Of a stretch of 64,000 nt of DNA, positions 25,940-36,393 are shown piece by piece; within the stretch, counting starts at the first letter, position 1; the number at the start of each line of letters is the position of its first letter. The notes under the pieces were generated by a model. The model saw only the letters and a list, made by a program, of their open reading frames with translations. It ran no database searches and was not told where the DNA came from. Source of the DNA: Actinopolymorpha cephalotaxi (GTDB taxonomy: Bacteria; Actinomycetota; Actinomycetes; Propionibacteriales; Actinopolymorphaceae); contig NZ_JACBZA010000001.1 of assembly GCF_013408535.1 (NCBI RefSeq), positions 1,944,850 to 2,008,849 on the forward strand, given 5' to 3'. Position numbers and translations under genes: made by a program.

Positions 25940-27358
25940 ATGACACAACGTTCGGGCAGGCAGTCGGCGGGCCGTTCCGGCCGTCCAGGTGGGACCGGCC
26001 GTCCAGGTGGGACCGGCAGGACGGGCGGCGCCGGCAGGGCAGGCGGCGCCGGCGGCACCGGTGGAACAGCCGCGGCCGGCCGGCCGCGACGCCCCGGCGA
26101 CCGGGGCCGTCCGCCGCAGGAGAACGAGCCCGAGCGGCACGAGCGGCACGAGCGGCGTGGTTCCCTACAAAAGCGGTCCGAACCCAAGCGTTCCGAACAG
26201 AAGCGCTCCGAACGCCCGCAGCGGCCGCAGACCGCGGGACCGCAGGGGACGAGCCGGATGGTCGTGCTCGCCGCCCCGGGACTCGCCCCGCTGGTCCAGC
26301 GTGAGCTGGCCGGCCTGCCCGGCGTGGAGGTCACCGACGTCGGCAACGACGGTCGCGCGGACGTCGTTCTGTGCACCGTCGACGCCGGACGCGAGGCCGC
26401 CCTGCTGCGGCTGCGTACGGCCGACGACGTGTTCGTCGAGCTCGGCCGGACCTTCCGTTCCGAAGGGGACAAGCCGCCCTGGATCGTGCGCCGGGTCCTG
26501 CGCCCGGGCCGGCTGGAGGCCGCCACCGGGCTGTGGCGGTCGACGCACCCCGGCACCGGCAGCCGGGGCCGGGGTGGGCGGCGGCTGACGTACCGCGTCG
26601 TCGCCAGGGTGCTGCAGGAGCGCACCTGGAAGCGGACCGAGCTGCGCCGGGCGCTGGATGCCGGGGTGAGTGACGCCGAGCCGGGCTGGAAGGCCGACGA
26701 CCCCGCCCAGATCGAGGTGTGGGCGCTGGAGTACACCAAGGGCCGGTTCGTCGCCGGCCTGCGGCTGACCACGGTACGCATGCGTCAGCACGGTGGCCGG
26801 GAGTCCGAACGTCCGGGTGCGCTGCGTCCGCCTCTCGCGGCGGCGATGGTGGCGCTGGCCGGCGACCCGCCGGGCCGGTCCGCCAAGCCCGCCAGGTCCG
26901 GAACGTCGGGGAAGTCCGACAGGTCGGGCCTGTCCGGCACGCTGCTGGACCCGTGCTGCGGCTCGGGCACGATACTCGCCGAGGCCAAGGCGGTGGGCTG
27001 GGAGGTCGAGGGCCGCGACATCGACGCCAGCGCGGTCTCCGCCAGCCGGCGTAATGCCGACACCCCGCACGTGCGCGACGGCGACGTCCGCGACCTCGAC
27101 CTGCCGGACGCGTCCGTGGACGCCGTCGTGTCCAACCTGCCGTTCGGGCGTCAGTACGCCGTCCAGGGCGACCCGGCGGTGTGGATCGCCGACGTGATGG
27201 CCGAGCTGGCCCGGGTGACCCGCCCCGGCGGACGGGTCGTCCTGCTGGTGCCGGAGCTGCCGAAGCAGGCCGTCCCGGCCACGCTCCGGTTGCGGGACCG
27301 GCACGAGGTCCGGCTGCTCGGCACGACCAGCACCATCTGGGCGTACGACCGGCGATGA
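25940..27358 (+). CDS. THUMP/UPF0020-type RNA methyltransferase with a disordered N-terminus
   Basis: A SAM-dependent methyltransferase, probably modifying a guanosine or adenosine in tRNA. The 472-aa product begins with about 105 residues of low complexity (Gly/Arg/Thr repeats, then RSEPKRSEQKRSE-type units) that look RNA-binding. A THUMP-like region follows (MVVLAAPGLAPLVQRELAGLPG to RLTTVRM), then the catalytic domain with motif I DPCCGSG at 337-343 and NLPF at 399-402, a variant of the N-P-P-Y motif for exocyclic-amine methylation. TAGGCT (25925-25930) is 9 bases upstream of the ATG. The ligase gene starts 8 bases after the stop. Confidence 0.85.
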   Translation: MTQRSGRQSAGRSGRPGGTGRPGGTGRTGGAGRAGGAGGTGGTAAAGRPRRPGDRGRPPQENEPERHERHERRGSLQKRSEPKRSEQKRSERPQRPQTAGPQGTSRMVVLAAPGLAPLVQRELAGLPGVEVTDVGNDGRADVVLCTVDAGREAALLRLRTADDVFVELGRTFRSEGDKPPWIVRRVLRPGRLEAATGLWRSTHPGTGSRGRGGRRLTYRVVARVLQERTWKRTELRRALDAGVSDAEPGWKADDPAQIEVWALEYTKGRFVAGLRLTTVRMRQHGGRESERPGALRPPLAAAMVALAGDPPGRSAKPARSGTSGKSDRSGLSGTLLDPCCGSGTILAEAKAVGWEVEGRDIDASAVSASRRNADTPHVRDGDVRDLDLPDASVDAVVSNLPFGRQYAVQGDPAVWIADVMAELARVTRPGGRVVLLVPELPKQAVPATLRLRDRHEVRLLGTTSTIWAYDRR

Positions 27359-27365
27359 TCGGGGG

Positions 27366-28403
27366 GTGACCGAGCACCCCGGGCATCCCGGACTCCCCGA
27401 ACTCGCCGGGCTGCCGCGGGTCGCTCCCATGCTGGCGACCCCCGGCGCGATGCCGCCGGCCGCCGACCAGCACCGGTGGGCGTTCGAGATGAAGTGGGAC
27501 GGCGTCCGGGCGGTCGCCTACGTCGCCGACGGGCAGGTGGTGCTGCTCGGCCGGTCCGGCCGCGACTTCACCGGCACCTATCCCGAGGTCGGCGCGCTCG
27601 CCGACCTGCTGCCGGGGCGGCGCTGCGTACTCGACGGCGAGGTGGTGGCGCTGGACGAGCGCGGCCGGCCGAGCTTCGAGCTGCTCCAGGCCCGCATGCA
27701 CGGTCCGGGTTCCGGACGCGGTCGCCGCCGTGCCGCGGGCGGTGCCGACGGTACGGGCAGAGCCGCGAAGCCGCCGGTCGTCTACCTCGTCTTCGACCTG
27801 CTGGCCCTGGACGGCACCTCGATGGTGGGAAGCCCCTACACGGATCGCCGGGAGGCGCTGGACGGGCTCGGCCTGGCCGGTCCGTACTGCCAGGTCCCGC
27901 CCGCGTTCGTGGGTGCCGGGGACGCCGCGCTGGCGACCAGCATGGAGCAGGGCCTGGAGGGCGTGGTCGCGAAGCGGCTTTCCGCGCCGTACGAACCCGG
28001 CCGGCGCAGCGCATCCTGGGTGAAGGTCAAGAACCTCCGCACCCAGGAGGTGGTGATCGCCGGCTGGCGGGTCGGTGAGGGCTCGCGGGCCGGCACGTTC
28101 GGCGCCCTGCTGTGCGGGGTGTACGACGAGGGCCGGCTGGTCTACGCGGGGCGGGTCGGGACCGGCTTCGACCAGCACAAGCTCGCCGACCTGACCGCCC
28201 GGCTGGCGCCGCTGGAGCAGCGCACCCAGCCCTTCGACCAGCGGCTGCCCACGGCGGAGTCGCGCGGCGCCCACTGGGTCCGGCCGGTGCTGGTCGGTGA
28301 GGTGGCGTTCGCGGAGTGGACGCGGGACGGGCGCCTGCGCCATCCCGTCTGGCGTGGGCTGCGGCCGGACAAGGAGCCCGGCGACGTGGTCCGCGAGTCC
28401 TGA
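27366..28403 (+). CDS. ATP-dependent DNA ligase, LigD-type catalytic domain only
   Basis: It seals nicks using ATP and a covalent lysine-AMP intermediate. The 345-aa product has motif I EMKWDGVRA with Lys43, FTGTYPEV, VLDGEVVALDERGRPSF (motif III area), GLEGVVAKRLSAPYEPGRRSASWVKVKN (motif IV-V) and the OB-fold end. Only the ligase module is present: no polymerase or phosphoesterase domain and no ku gene beside it, unlike full LigD. GTG at 27366 follows GGGGGG and lies 7 bases after the methyltransferase stop, so the two are co-transcribed. Confidence 0.93.
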   Translation: MTEHPGHPGLPELAGLPRVAPMLATPGAMPPAADQHRWAFEMKWDGVRAVAYVADGQVVLLGRSGRDFTGTYPEVGALADLLPGRRCVLDGEVVALDERGRPSFELLQARMHGPGSGRGRRRAAGGADGTGRAAKPPVVYLVFDLLALDGTSMVGSPYTDRREALDGLGLAGPYCQVPPAFVGAGDAALATSMEQGLEGVVAKRLSAPYEPGRRSASWVKVKNLRTQEVVIAGWRVGEGSRAGTFGALLCGVYDEGRLVYAGRVGTGFDQHKLADLTARLAPLEQRTQPFDQRLPTAESRGAHWVRPVLVGEVAFAEWTRDGRLRHPVWRGLRPDKEPGDVVRES

Positions 28404-28430
28404 CGCGGGGCAGACCCAGCGGCCTGCCCC

Positions 28431-29441
28431 CTAGTCCGCGAACCCGGGTGGGGCGGTGGACCTGGCCGAGGGCGGGCCCTGACGCCGGCGGCGCGCGGTC
28501 CCGCTCTCGGCCCGGATCGCGCGGGTGCCCGGCGGGAGGTCGTTCGCGTCGGCGGCCCGGGTCAGGTAGTCGACCAGGATCCGTCGCAGCTCCTGGGCGG
28601 CGCGCGGCGGTTCGACGTCGTTGCGGCGGCCGAGCCCGATGGTGCGGTGCAGCCCGGGATCGGCGAACCGGGTCACGCGTACGGTGTCGCGCCGGTCGGC
28701 CACCATGCGTGGCACCACGGCCAGGCCGAGGCCGGCCTCCACGAAGCCGAGCACGGCGTCCATCTCCCCGCCCTCGACGGCGAACGTCGGCTCGAACCCC
28801 GCGGCGCGGCAGGCGCCGAGGGTGAACTCGCGCAGGTCGTACCCCTGCCGGAACATCACCAGGGGCTGGTCGCGCAGATCCTCGATCCGCAGCCGTCCGC
28901 CCTCCCAGATCGGAGGCTCCGAGGCCGGCGAGACCACCACCAGCTCCTCCCGCAGAAGCTCGGTGGTCGCCAGCGCGGGGTCATGGCTCTGCAGCGGAAG
29001 GATCAGCAGCGCGAGGTCGAGGTTGCCGGTGGCCACCTCGCGGACGAGGTCCCGCGAACCTGCCTCCTCGATGATCAGGTGGATGCCGGGGTACTGCAGG
29101 TGGTACGCCCGCAGCACGTCCGGCAGCAGGCCGGTGCACAGGCTCGGCGTGGCGCCCAGGCGGACCCGGCCGCGGCGGAGCTGGACGAGTTCCTGAACCT
29201 CCAGCCGGGCGGTGTCGGTGTCGGCGAGGATCCGCCGGGCAAGGGGGAGCAGGGCCTCGCCGGCGTCTGTCAACGCGATGTTGCCCCGGGCCCGGCGGAA
29301 GAGCTCGGCGCCGAGTTCGCGTTCCAGGGCACGGATCTGCTGGGACAGCGACGGCTGGGCGACGTGCACGCGCTCGGCGGCCCGGGTGAAGTGCCGGAGC
29401 TCGGCGACCGCGACGAAGTAGGCGAGTTGCTGCAACTGCAC
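28431..29441 (-). CDS. LysR-family transcription regulator, divergent from sdhCAB
   Basis: The 336-aa product has the LysR HTH (VQLQQLAYFVAVAELRHFTRAAERVHVAQPSLSQQIRALERELGAELFRR) and a substrate-binding domain (LGATPSLCTGLLPDVLRAYHLQYPGIHLIIEEAGSRDLV). The GTG at 29441 is 6 bases after TATAGT (29453-29448 on this strand); a longer start at 29483 would run over the operator. It faces the sdhC gene across 83 bases containing a perfect LysR box. LysR regulators usually activate the divergent operon and repress themselves, so succinate dehydrogenase is the likely target. Confidence 0.92.
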   Translation of the reverse strand: MQLQQLAYFVAVAELRHFTRAAERVHVAQPSLSQQIRALERELGAELFRRARGNIALTDAGEALLPLARRILADTDTARLEVQELVQLRRGRVRLGATPSLCTGLLPDVLRAYHLQYPGIHLIIEEAGSRDLVREVATGNLDLALLILPLQSHDPALATTELLREELVVVSPASEPPIWEGGRLRIEDLRDQPLVMFRQGYDLREFTLGACRAAGFEPTFAVEGGEMDAVLGFVEAGLGLAVVPRMVADRRDTVRVTRFADPGLHRTIGLGRRNDVEPPRAAQELRRILVDYLTRAADANDLPPGTRAIRAESGTARRRRQGPPSARSTAPPGFAD

Positions 29442-29450
29442 TCGGTAACT

Positions 29451-29465
29451 ATAGCCAGTGGCTAT
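29451..29465. promoter_or_regulatory. LysR-type operator in the lysR-sdhC promoter region
   Basis: ATAGCCA-G-TGGCTAT is a perfect 7+7 palindrome of the T-N11-A class. Its centre is about 66 bases before the predicted sdhC transcription start, the classical activator site position, and it touches the lysR -10 box. Confidence 0.75.
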
Positions 29466-29486
29466 CGAAACGAGCCAATCCATGTC

Positions 29487-29516
29487 TTGGACCTGTCGCC
29501 AACCGGCTTCTACCGT
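29487..29516 (+). promoter_or_regulatory. Promoter of sdhCAB
   Basis: TTGGAC (29487-29492), 18 bases, TACCGT (29511-29516), 8 bases to the ATG: a near-complete -35/-10 pair with a leaderless or nearly leaderless start. Confidence 0.65.
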
Positions 29517-29524
29517 GGGGACTC

Positions 29525-30229
29525 ATGGCATTGGCGACAGGTGCGGCCCGACCGTCCGTGGCCCGAACGTTGTGGTCCTCGACCATCGGCAAGAAAGCGG
29601 TCATGGCCGGCACCGGCGTGATCATGCTTGCCTTCCTGGTCGTCCACATGCTCGGCAATCTCAAGATCTTCTTCGGTGCGGCGGAGTTCAACCACTACGC
29701 CGGCTGGCTGCGGACCATCGGTTCGCCGGCCGTTCCCTCGTCGGGATTTCTCTGGGTGCAGCGCCTGGTGCTGGTCGGCGCCGTCGTCGCCCACGGCGTG
29801 GCGGCGTACCAACTGAGCCGGCGTGACGTCTCCGCCCGGCCCAGGAAGTACCACCACCGCCCGCCGGTGCGCACCAGCTACGCGACCCGCACGATGCGCT
29901 GGGGCGGAGTCATCCTCGGCCTGTTCATCGTGTGGCACATCCTCGACCTGACCACCCTCACCATCAACCCGCTCGGGCGGGCGCACCACCCGTACGAGAA
30001 CGTCGTCGCCGACTTCCGCGTGTGGTACGTCAACGTCGTCTACATCCTCGCCATGCTCGCCCTGGGACTGCACGTCCGGCACGGCTTCTGGAGTGCCGCG
30101 CAGACCCTGGGCGCCAACAACCGTGCCCGCGACCGCGGACTGAAGGCCACCGCGAACGTTCTCGCCGTGGTGCTCACGGCCGGCTTCCTGGTCGTCCCCG
30201 TCGCGGTCATGACCGGAGTCGTGAGCTGA
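29525..30229 (+). CDS. sdhC: Succinate dehydrogenase cytochrome b subunit SdhC
   Basis: This is the single-chain, five-helix cytochrome b that anchors SdhAB and passes electrons to quinone. The 234-aa protein has hydrophobic segments near residues 23-45, 75-97, 125-147, 165-185 and 205-230, and histidines placed for haem binding ([32 protein letters not shown]), as in the dihaem B. subtilis-type enzymes. A long loop between helices 3 and 4 carries [14 protein letters not shown]. There is no separate SdhD, in keeping with this type. Confidence 0.93.
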   Translation: MALATGAARPSVARTLWSSTIGKKAVMAGTGVIMLAFLVVHMLGNLKIFFGAAEFNHYAGWLRTIGSPAVPSSGFLWVQRLVLVGAVVAHGVAAYQLSRRDVSARPRKYHHRPPVRTSYATRTMRWGGVILGLFIVWHILDLTTLTINPLGRAHHPYENVVADFRVWYVNVVYILAMLALGLHVRHGFWSAAQTLGANNRARDRGLKATANVLAVVLTAGFLVVPVAVMTGVVS

Positions 30230-30230
30230 C

Positions 30231-32239
<2,009 letters not shown>

Positions 32240-32243
<4 letters not shown>

Positions 32244-32986
32244 ACCTCACCCTGCGCATCTGGCGGCAGCGTTCCGCCGACGACAAGGGCGCCATGGTCA
32301 CCTACCGGGTGGAGGACGTCAGCCCCGAGATGTCCTTCCTGGAGATGCTGGACATCCTCAACGAGGACCTCATCCTGCGCGGTGATGAGCCGGTGGCCTT
32401 CGACCACGACTGCCGTGAGGGCATCTGCGGCGCCTGCGGCATGGTCATCAACGGCGAGGCGCACGGACCCGAACGCACCACCACGTGCCAGCTGCACATG
32501 CGGCACTTCAAGGACGGCGACACGATCGACGTGGAGCCCTGGCGGGCCTCGGCGTTCCCGGTGGTGAAGGACCTCGTGGTCGACCGCTCGGCGTTCGACC
32601 GGGTGATCCAGGCGGGTGGCTACATCACCGCGCCGACCGGCAGCGCGCCGGACGCGCACGCCACGGCAGTTCCCAAGGAGGCGGCCGACTACGCCTTCGA
32701 GCACGCGGAGTGCATCGGCTGCGGCGCCTGCGTGGCGGCCTGCCCGAACGGCTCGGCGATGTTGTTCACCAGCGCGAAGATCAACCATCTCAACGCCCTG
32801 CCGCAGGGTGCTCCCGAACGCGAGGGTCGGGTCACGGACATGGTGTCGGCCATGGACGAGGAGGGCTTCGGCGGTTGCACGAACGTCGGCGCCTGCACCT
32901 CGGCGTGCCCGAAGGGGATCCCGCTGCAGAGCATCGCCGACATGAACCGCGAGTTCCTGCGGGCCTCGACCCGCCGCCGCCGCTGA
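32240..32986 (+). CDS. sdhB: Succinate dehydrogenase iron-sulfur subunit SdhB
   Basis: It carries electrons from FAD to the cytochrome through three clusters. The 248-aa protein has the [2Fe-2S] ligands [16 protein letters not shown] ... TTTCQLHM, the [4Fe-4S] motif [14 protein letters not shown] and the [3Fe-4S]/second cluster motif [17 protein letters not shown]. It ends in a basic tail ASTRRRR. The ATG overlaps the sdhA stop by 4 bases, closing the sdhCAB operon, which is terminated by a long palindrome. Confidence 0.96.
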
Positions 32987-33001
32987 TCTCCCACCGCCGG
33001 T

Positions 33002-33039
33002 GTCAAGACGCCCCTGACAGCTGTCAGGAGCGTCTTGAC
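33002..33039. terminator. 38-bp palindrome between sdhB and the ArsR gene
   Basis: Arms of 19 bases (33002-33020 and 33021-33039) pair with one mismatch and no spacer; the core is CCTGACAG/CTGTCAGG. It lies 15 bases after the sdhB stop and just past the arsR stop on the other strand, so it should end transcription from both sides. Confidence 0.8.
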
Positions 33040-33055
33040 GTGGGTGGGAGGACGG

Positions 33056-33421
33056 TCAGGAACCGTCTCCGGGCTCGCGGCCCGGTCCGGCGGCCGGATC
33101 GCTGTCGGGGCCGGGAGCGGGCAGGGCGTCGAGGTGGCGTTCGAGCGCGTCGAGATGGCGCTCCCACAGCCTGCGGTAGGGCGCCAGCCAGGCGTCCACC
33201 TCGGCCAGCGGCTCGGGCCGGATCTCGTACCACCGCCGCTGCGCGTCCTGGCGGACCCGGACGAACCCGTTGTCCCGCAGCACCCGCAGGTGCTTGGACG
33301 TGCCGGGCTGGCTGAGCCGCAGCTGTTCGACCAGCTCGCCCACCGAGCGCGGGCGCTCCAGCAGCAGGTCCAGGATGCGCCGGCGAGTGGGCTCGGCCAG
33401 CACCTCGAAACTCGTCGCCAT
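33056..33421 (-). CDS. ArsR-family transcription regulator
   Basis: The 121-aa product has the winged helix FEVLAEPTRRRILDLLLERPRSVGELVEQLRLSQPGTSKHLRVLRDNGFVRVRQDAQRRWYEIRPEPLAEVDAWLAPYRRLW, the form usually paired with an SRPBCC (AHSA1) or small-molecule enzyme gene. No such partner lies here. There are no metal-binding cysteines of the ArsR/SmtB type in the HTH, so metal sensing is unlikely. The ATG at 33421 was preferred over 33445 because the latter adds residues with no homology pattern. The C-terminus is Pro/Gly/Asp-rich. Confidence 0.88.
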   Translation of the reverse strand: MATSFEVLAEPTRRRILDLLLERPRSVGELVEQLRLSQPGTSKHLRVLRDNGFVRVRQDAQRRWYEIRPEPLAEVDAWLAPYRRLWERHLDALERHLDALPAPGPDSDPAAGPGREPGDGS

Positions 33422-33481
33422 ACGGCTACATAACCACCCGGGCATGTAGGCCGCAACCCCGACGGCAGAGGACTCCGCCGG

Positions 33482-34648
33482 TCAGTACGCCGACGGCCGG
33501 ATCGCGAACACCGAACGCTGGTTGGGATGTTCGGTCAGCGACCACAGCTCGTCCCGGCCCGGCCAGTAGGACAGGTCCTCCGGCCCGATCGGCAGTGCGT
33601 CGTAGTGCATCCGCACCGCGCCGCCCGGCTCGTAGGTCGCGAGGTCGCCCTGGTTGGCCGTCCCGTCGCTGGTGGACAGGTAGTACTTCCCGCGGATCGA
33701 CGCCGCGCCCTGCATGCTCGTCACCGACACGTCGTACGCCTCGATCGCTTGCGCCCTGCCGTCCGCGGAGATGGTGAGCAGCCGGCTGGTGCGGTCCAGT
33801 GGGAACCGCACCAGCCGGGTGCCTCCGCCGGGGTGGCCGTACTCCGGTACGACCAGGCTGTGCCGGGTGGTGGTGCGGTCCAGTGACACCGCGGAGAACC
33901 GGATCGGCAGCGCGCCTCCGGTGGTCGACTGTGTGTACGTGAACACCTGCGGCACGACGTAGGGCAGGTCGTGCGCCTGGTACGTCCCGTCTGGCTGGAG
34001 CCCGATCCCGGTGGGGTCACCGGTGGCCACCCGCCAGATGTGGCGCAGGTCGAAGACGCGGAAGCCGTTCCAGGTGTCGGCGAGGTAGAGGTGGTCGCCG
34101 TACCAGAACATCCCGCCGGCGTGCAGCTCGATCGGCCGGAACGACGCCTTGCCGTCCTCGCGCGTGTACGGCTCGACGAGCAGCGTGTGGCGGTACGTCG
34201 GAGCCGACGGATCCGACCAGTCCACGAACGTCAGCCGCACCCCCTTGTCGATGCCGTCGTCGTCCGCGTCGTACCAGCTGGCCAGGATCACCTCCGAGCC
34301 CGCGTACGTCCCGCGCGCGTTGGCGTCCGCCGTCGTCGTGATGGCCTGCGGATACCAGGCCTGGGTGCTCGAGTCCTGCTCGTCCCAGCAGAACGCGGCG
34401 ACGAGCTCGGCCGCCTGCGGTACGCACCGGTGTGCGCTGCGGTCGGTGTCGCGGATCACGGCGGACACGGAGACGTTCGGGAGTACGGAGTCCAGGTCGT
34501 CCACCAGCGGGGAGTACGCCGACTTCGTCAACTCGAACTTGCTCGCGTCCAGTCCGTCGGCCGCGCGTCCGGGTGGACTGGCCGCAGACCAGGTGCCGAG
34601 CAGGGTCACCGCGGTGAGAACGCCCAGCAGGGACAGGCGTCGCAGCAT
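33482..34648 (-). CDS. Secreted protein of unknown function, beta-rich
   Basis: The 388-aa product has a Sec signal peptide (MLRRLSLLGVLTAVTLLGTW, cleaved near A30) and repeated beta-strand units with aromatic and Gly turns (GGMFWYGDHLYLADTWNGFRVFDLRHIWRV, IRGKYYLSTSDGT, DLSYWPGRDELWSLTEHPN), which look like propeller blades. I do not recognise a family with a known function; similar secreted hypothetical proteins occur in streptomycetes. The pattern does not show obvious enzyme motifs. It is single, with GNAT divergent to the right. Confidence 0.75.
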   Translation of the reverse strand: MLRRLSLLGVLTAVTLLGTWSAASPPGRAADGLDASKFELTKSAYSPLVDDLDSVLPNVSVSAVIRDTDRSAHRCVPQAAELVAAFCWDEQDSSTQAWYPQAITTTADANARGTYAGSEVILASWYDADDDGIDKGVRLTFVDWSDPSAPTYRHTLLVEPYTREDGKASFRPIELHAGGMFWYGDHLYLADTWNGFRVFDLRHIWRVATGDPTGIGLQPDGTYQAHDLPYVVPQVFTYTQSTTGGALPIRFSAVSLDRTTTRHSLVVPEYGHPGGGTRLVRFPLDRTSRLLTISADGRAQAIEAYDVSVTSMQGAASIRGKYYLSTSDGTANQGDLATYEPGGAVRMHYDALPIGPEDLSYWPGRDELWSLTEHPNQRSVFAIRPSAY

Positions 34649-34854
34649 GTGCCGAACCTCGCAGACGTGGGGAGTACGAGATGTGCACGATCCGGTGATG
34701 TCGGGTGGTCACGCACGACGGGTGTGTCAGTGTGCTGGTTGTGACCTTGCGTCGTCACTCGCTCTCCCACGGTTGACAGTAACCGGCCACCGGGCGGCCT
34801 CGCGCGGCAACGATGTGCCAGCATTGGCCGACCGGCAGGAACCAGGGAGGAAAA

Positions 34855-35352
34855 GTGTCCGATCCGCGCGTGCGGCGTGTCCGCCGCTCCGACGTCGACG
34901 CGGTGGTGAAGCTGGTGCACGAACTCGCCGCGTACGAACGCGCCTCGGCCGAGTGCACGCTCACCGCCGAAGACCTCGAGGCGGCCCTGTTCGGCGCACC
35001 GTCGGGAGACGCGCGGCCGGCGTTGTTCGCGCACGTCGCGGAGGTGGCCGGCGAGGTCGTCGGCTGCGCCCTGTGGTTCCTGAACTTCTCCACCTGGCGG
35101 GGAACCCACGGCATCTACCTCGAGGACCTGTTCGTCCGGCCGCAGCACCGGCAGGCCGGCCTGGGCAAGGCGTTGTTGACAGCACTGGCGGAGGAGTGCG
35201 TCCAGCGCGGCTACGCCCGGCTGGAGTGGTCGGTGCTGGACTGGAACGAGCCGTCGATCGGCTTCTATCGTTCGCTCGGCGCCGTGCCCATGGAGGAGTG
35301 GACGGTGTTCCGGCTGACCGACGACGCGCTGACGTCCCTCGGCACGTCCTGA
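34855..35352 (+). CDS. GNAT-family N-acetyltransferase (diamine acetyltransferase-like)
   Basis: It transfers acetyl from acetyl-CoA to an amine, perhaps a polyamine. With the GTG at 34855 (GGGAGG at 34845-34850) the product is 165 aa. The acetyl-CoA loop is FVRPQHRQAGLGKALL, and YLEDLFV plus WNEPSIGFYRSLGA are typical of the spermidine/spermine acetyltransferase group. Its last 88 bases overlap the 3' end of the AraC gene on the opposite strand. Confidence 0.88.
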   Translation: MSDPRVRRVRRSDVDAVVKLVHELAAYERASAECTLTAEDLEAALFGAPSGDARPALFAHVAEVAGEVVGCALWFLNFSTWRGTHGIYLEDLFVRPQHRQAGLGKALLTALAEECVQRGYARLEWSVLDWNEPSIGFYRSLGAVPMEEWTVFRLTDDALTSLGTS

Positions 35353-36341
35353 GGCGTCGGCCGGCGGGCCTCGTCGTGCCGGCGGCGGTAGGCGCCGGGT
35401 GGTTCGCCGCACGCCGCGGTGAAGCAGGAGTAGAACCTGCTCTGCGAGCCGAACCCCGCTGCGTGCGCGATCTCGGCCATGCCCGCGCCGGTGGTGAGCA
35501 GCAGGCGTTGCGCCTCCGCCACCCGGCACTGGGTGAGGTAGGCGCCGAGCGTGGTGCCGACGACGTTCCGGAACACCCCCATCGCGTGGTGGGGATGCAC
35601 GTGCACCGCGGCGGCGATGTCGGCGACGGTGAGGGGATCGCGGAACCGCTCGGCGATGAACCTCGCCATCGTCGCGGCCCGCTCCACCGCGGTCTCGCCG
35701 CCGTGTGACTCGCCGCCGTGCGTGTCGTCCCCGTACGCCTCACCGCCGTCCGTTCCAGCCCTGTCGGCGGCGTCGGCGTGGGTGACCCTCTCGACGGGGG
35801 TGGCGGCCCGGGCCAGCCGCCGGATCCAGGCCTGGATCTCCAGCAGGGCGATGTCCCGCAGGTCCGGGTCGCCGGTGGCGAGGTCGGCCGACCAGCGCCC
35901 GAAGCCGCTCGCGTCCAGGGTGCCGGGGCTGGTCGCCGCGACCAGCGGCTGCCCCTGCAGCAACCGGCCGGCCAGCCCGTCGGTCAACCCCCAGCGCAGG
36001 AAGCGATCCAGCGGGATGGTGATCCAGTGCACGCGGGTGTGTGCGGGCGCGCGCACCAACTGGTGGGGAACGGCGGCCCAGAACGCCGCTGCCGTTCCCG
36101 GTGCGATCTCCACCGGCGCGCCGCCGAAGAGGTACGTCAGCGCGCCGCCCTCGGCGAGGTTGACCTCGATGTCGTCGTGGCGGTGAGCGCACTCCATCAC
36201 CGACGAGAGCCCGCTCCAGCAGGCCAGCCCGATGTGCTCGTCCACCGGCAGGTCGAGACCCGGACCGGACGCGGCACCTCGCCGCCCACGCGCACGCGGC
36301 AGTGGGGAGGAGAGACCAGGAGGTCGTACGGGAGAGATCAC
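35265..36341 (-). CDS. AraC-family transcription regulator of the sugar locus
   Basis: The 358-aa product has an N-terminal cupin-like sensor (CAHRHDDIEVNLAEGGALTYLFGGAPVEI) and a C-terminal double HTH (RFRDPLTVADIAAAVHVHPHHAMGVFRNVVGTTLGAYLTQCRVAEAQRLL ... FGSQSRFYSCFTAACGEPPGAYRRR). A Gly/Asp/His linker GDDTHGGESHGGE joins them. It is in the same direction as the ABC permeases, 52 bases after the second permease, and separated from it by a hairpin. The last 28 or so residues are antisense to the end of the GNAT gene. The start is uncertain; ATG 36341 is the longest. Confidence 0.88.
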   Translation of the reverse strand: MISPVRPPGLSSPLPRARGRRGAASGPGLDLPVDEHIGLACWSGLSSVMECAHRHDDIEVNLAEGGALTYLFGGAPVEIAPGTAAAFWAAVPHQLVRAPAHTRVHWITIPLDRFLRWGLTDGLAGRLLQGQPLVAATSPGTLDASGFGRWSADLATGDPDLRDIALLEIQAWIRRLARAATPVERVTHADAADRAGTDGGEAYGDDTHGGESHGGETAVERAATMARFIAERFRDPLTVADIAAAVHVHPHHAMGVFRNVVGTTLGAYLTQCRVAEAQRLLLTTGAGMAEIAHAAGFGSQSRFYSCFTAACGEPPGAYRRRHDEARRPTPQDVPRDVSASSVSRNTVHSSMGTAPSER

Positions 36342-36348
36342 CGCGCCA

Positions 36349-36375
36349 CCGTAACCCCGGGGGCGGGGGTCACGG
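36349..36375 (-). terminator. Hairpin between the permease and araC genes
   Basis: CCGTAACCCC pairs with GGGGTCACGG with one mismatch around a 7-base loop. It could attenuate read-through from the transporter operon into araC. Confidence 0.5.
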
Positions 36376-36393
36376 AGGCGTGGAGTCCGTCGG

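Noticed and set aside
33056-33421. Metal sensing by the ArsR protein
   Set aside because: No cysteine or histidine set of the ArsR/SmtB metal sites is in the winged helix.
34606-35529. Minus-strand frame opposite the GNAT gene
   Set aside because: It is a shadow of GNAT; the GNAT motif and ribosome binding site decide the strand.
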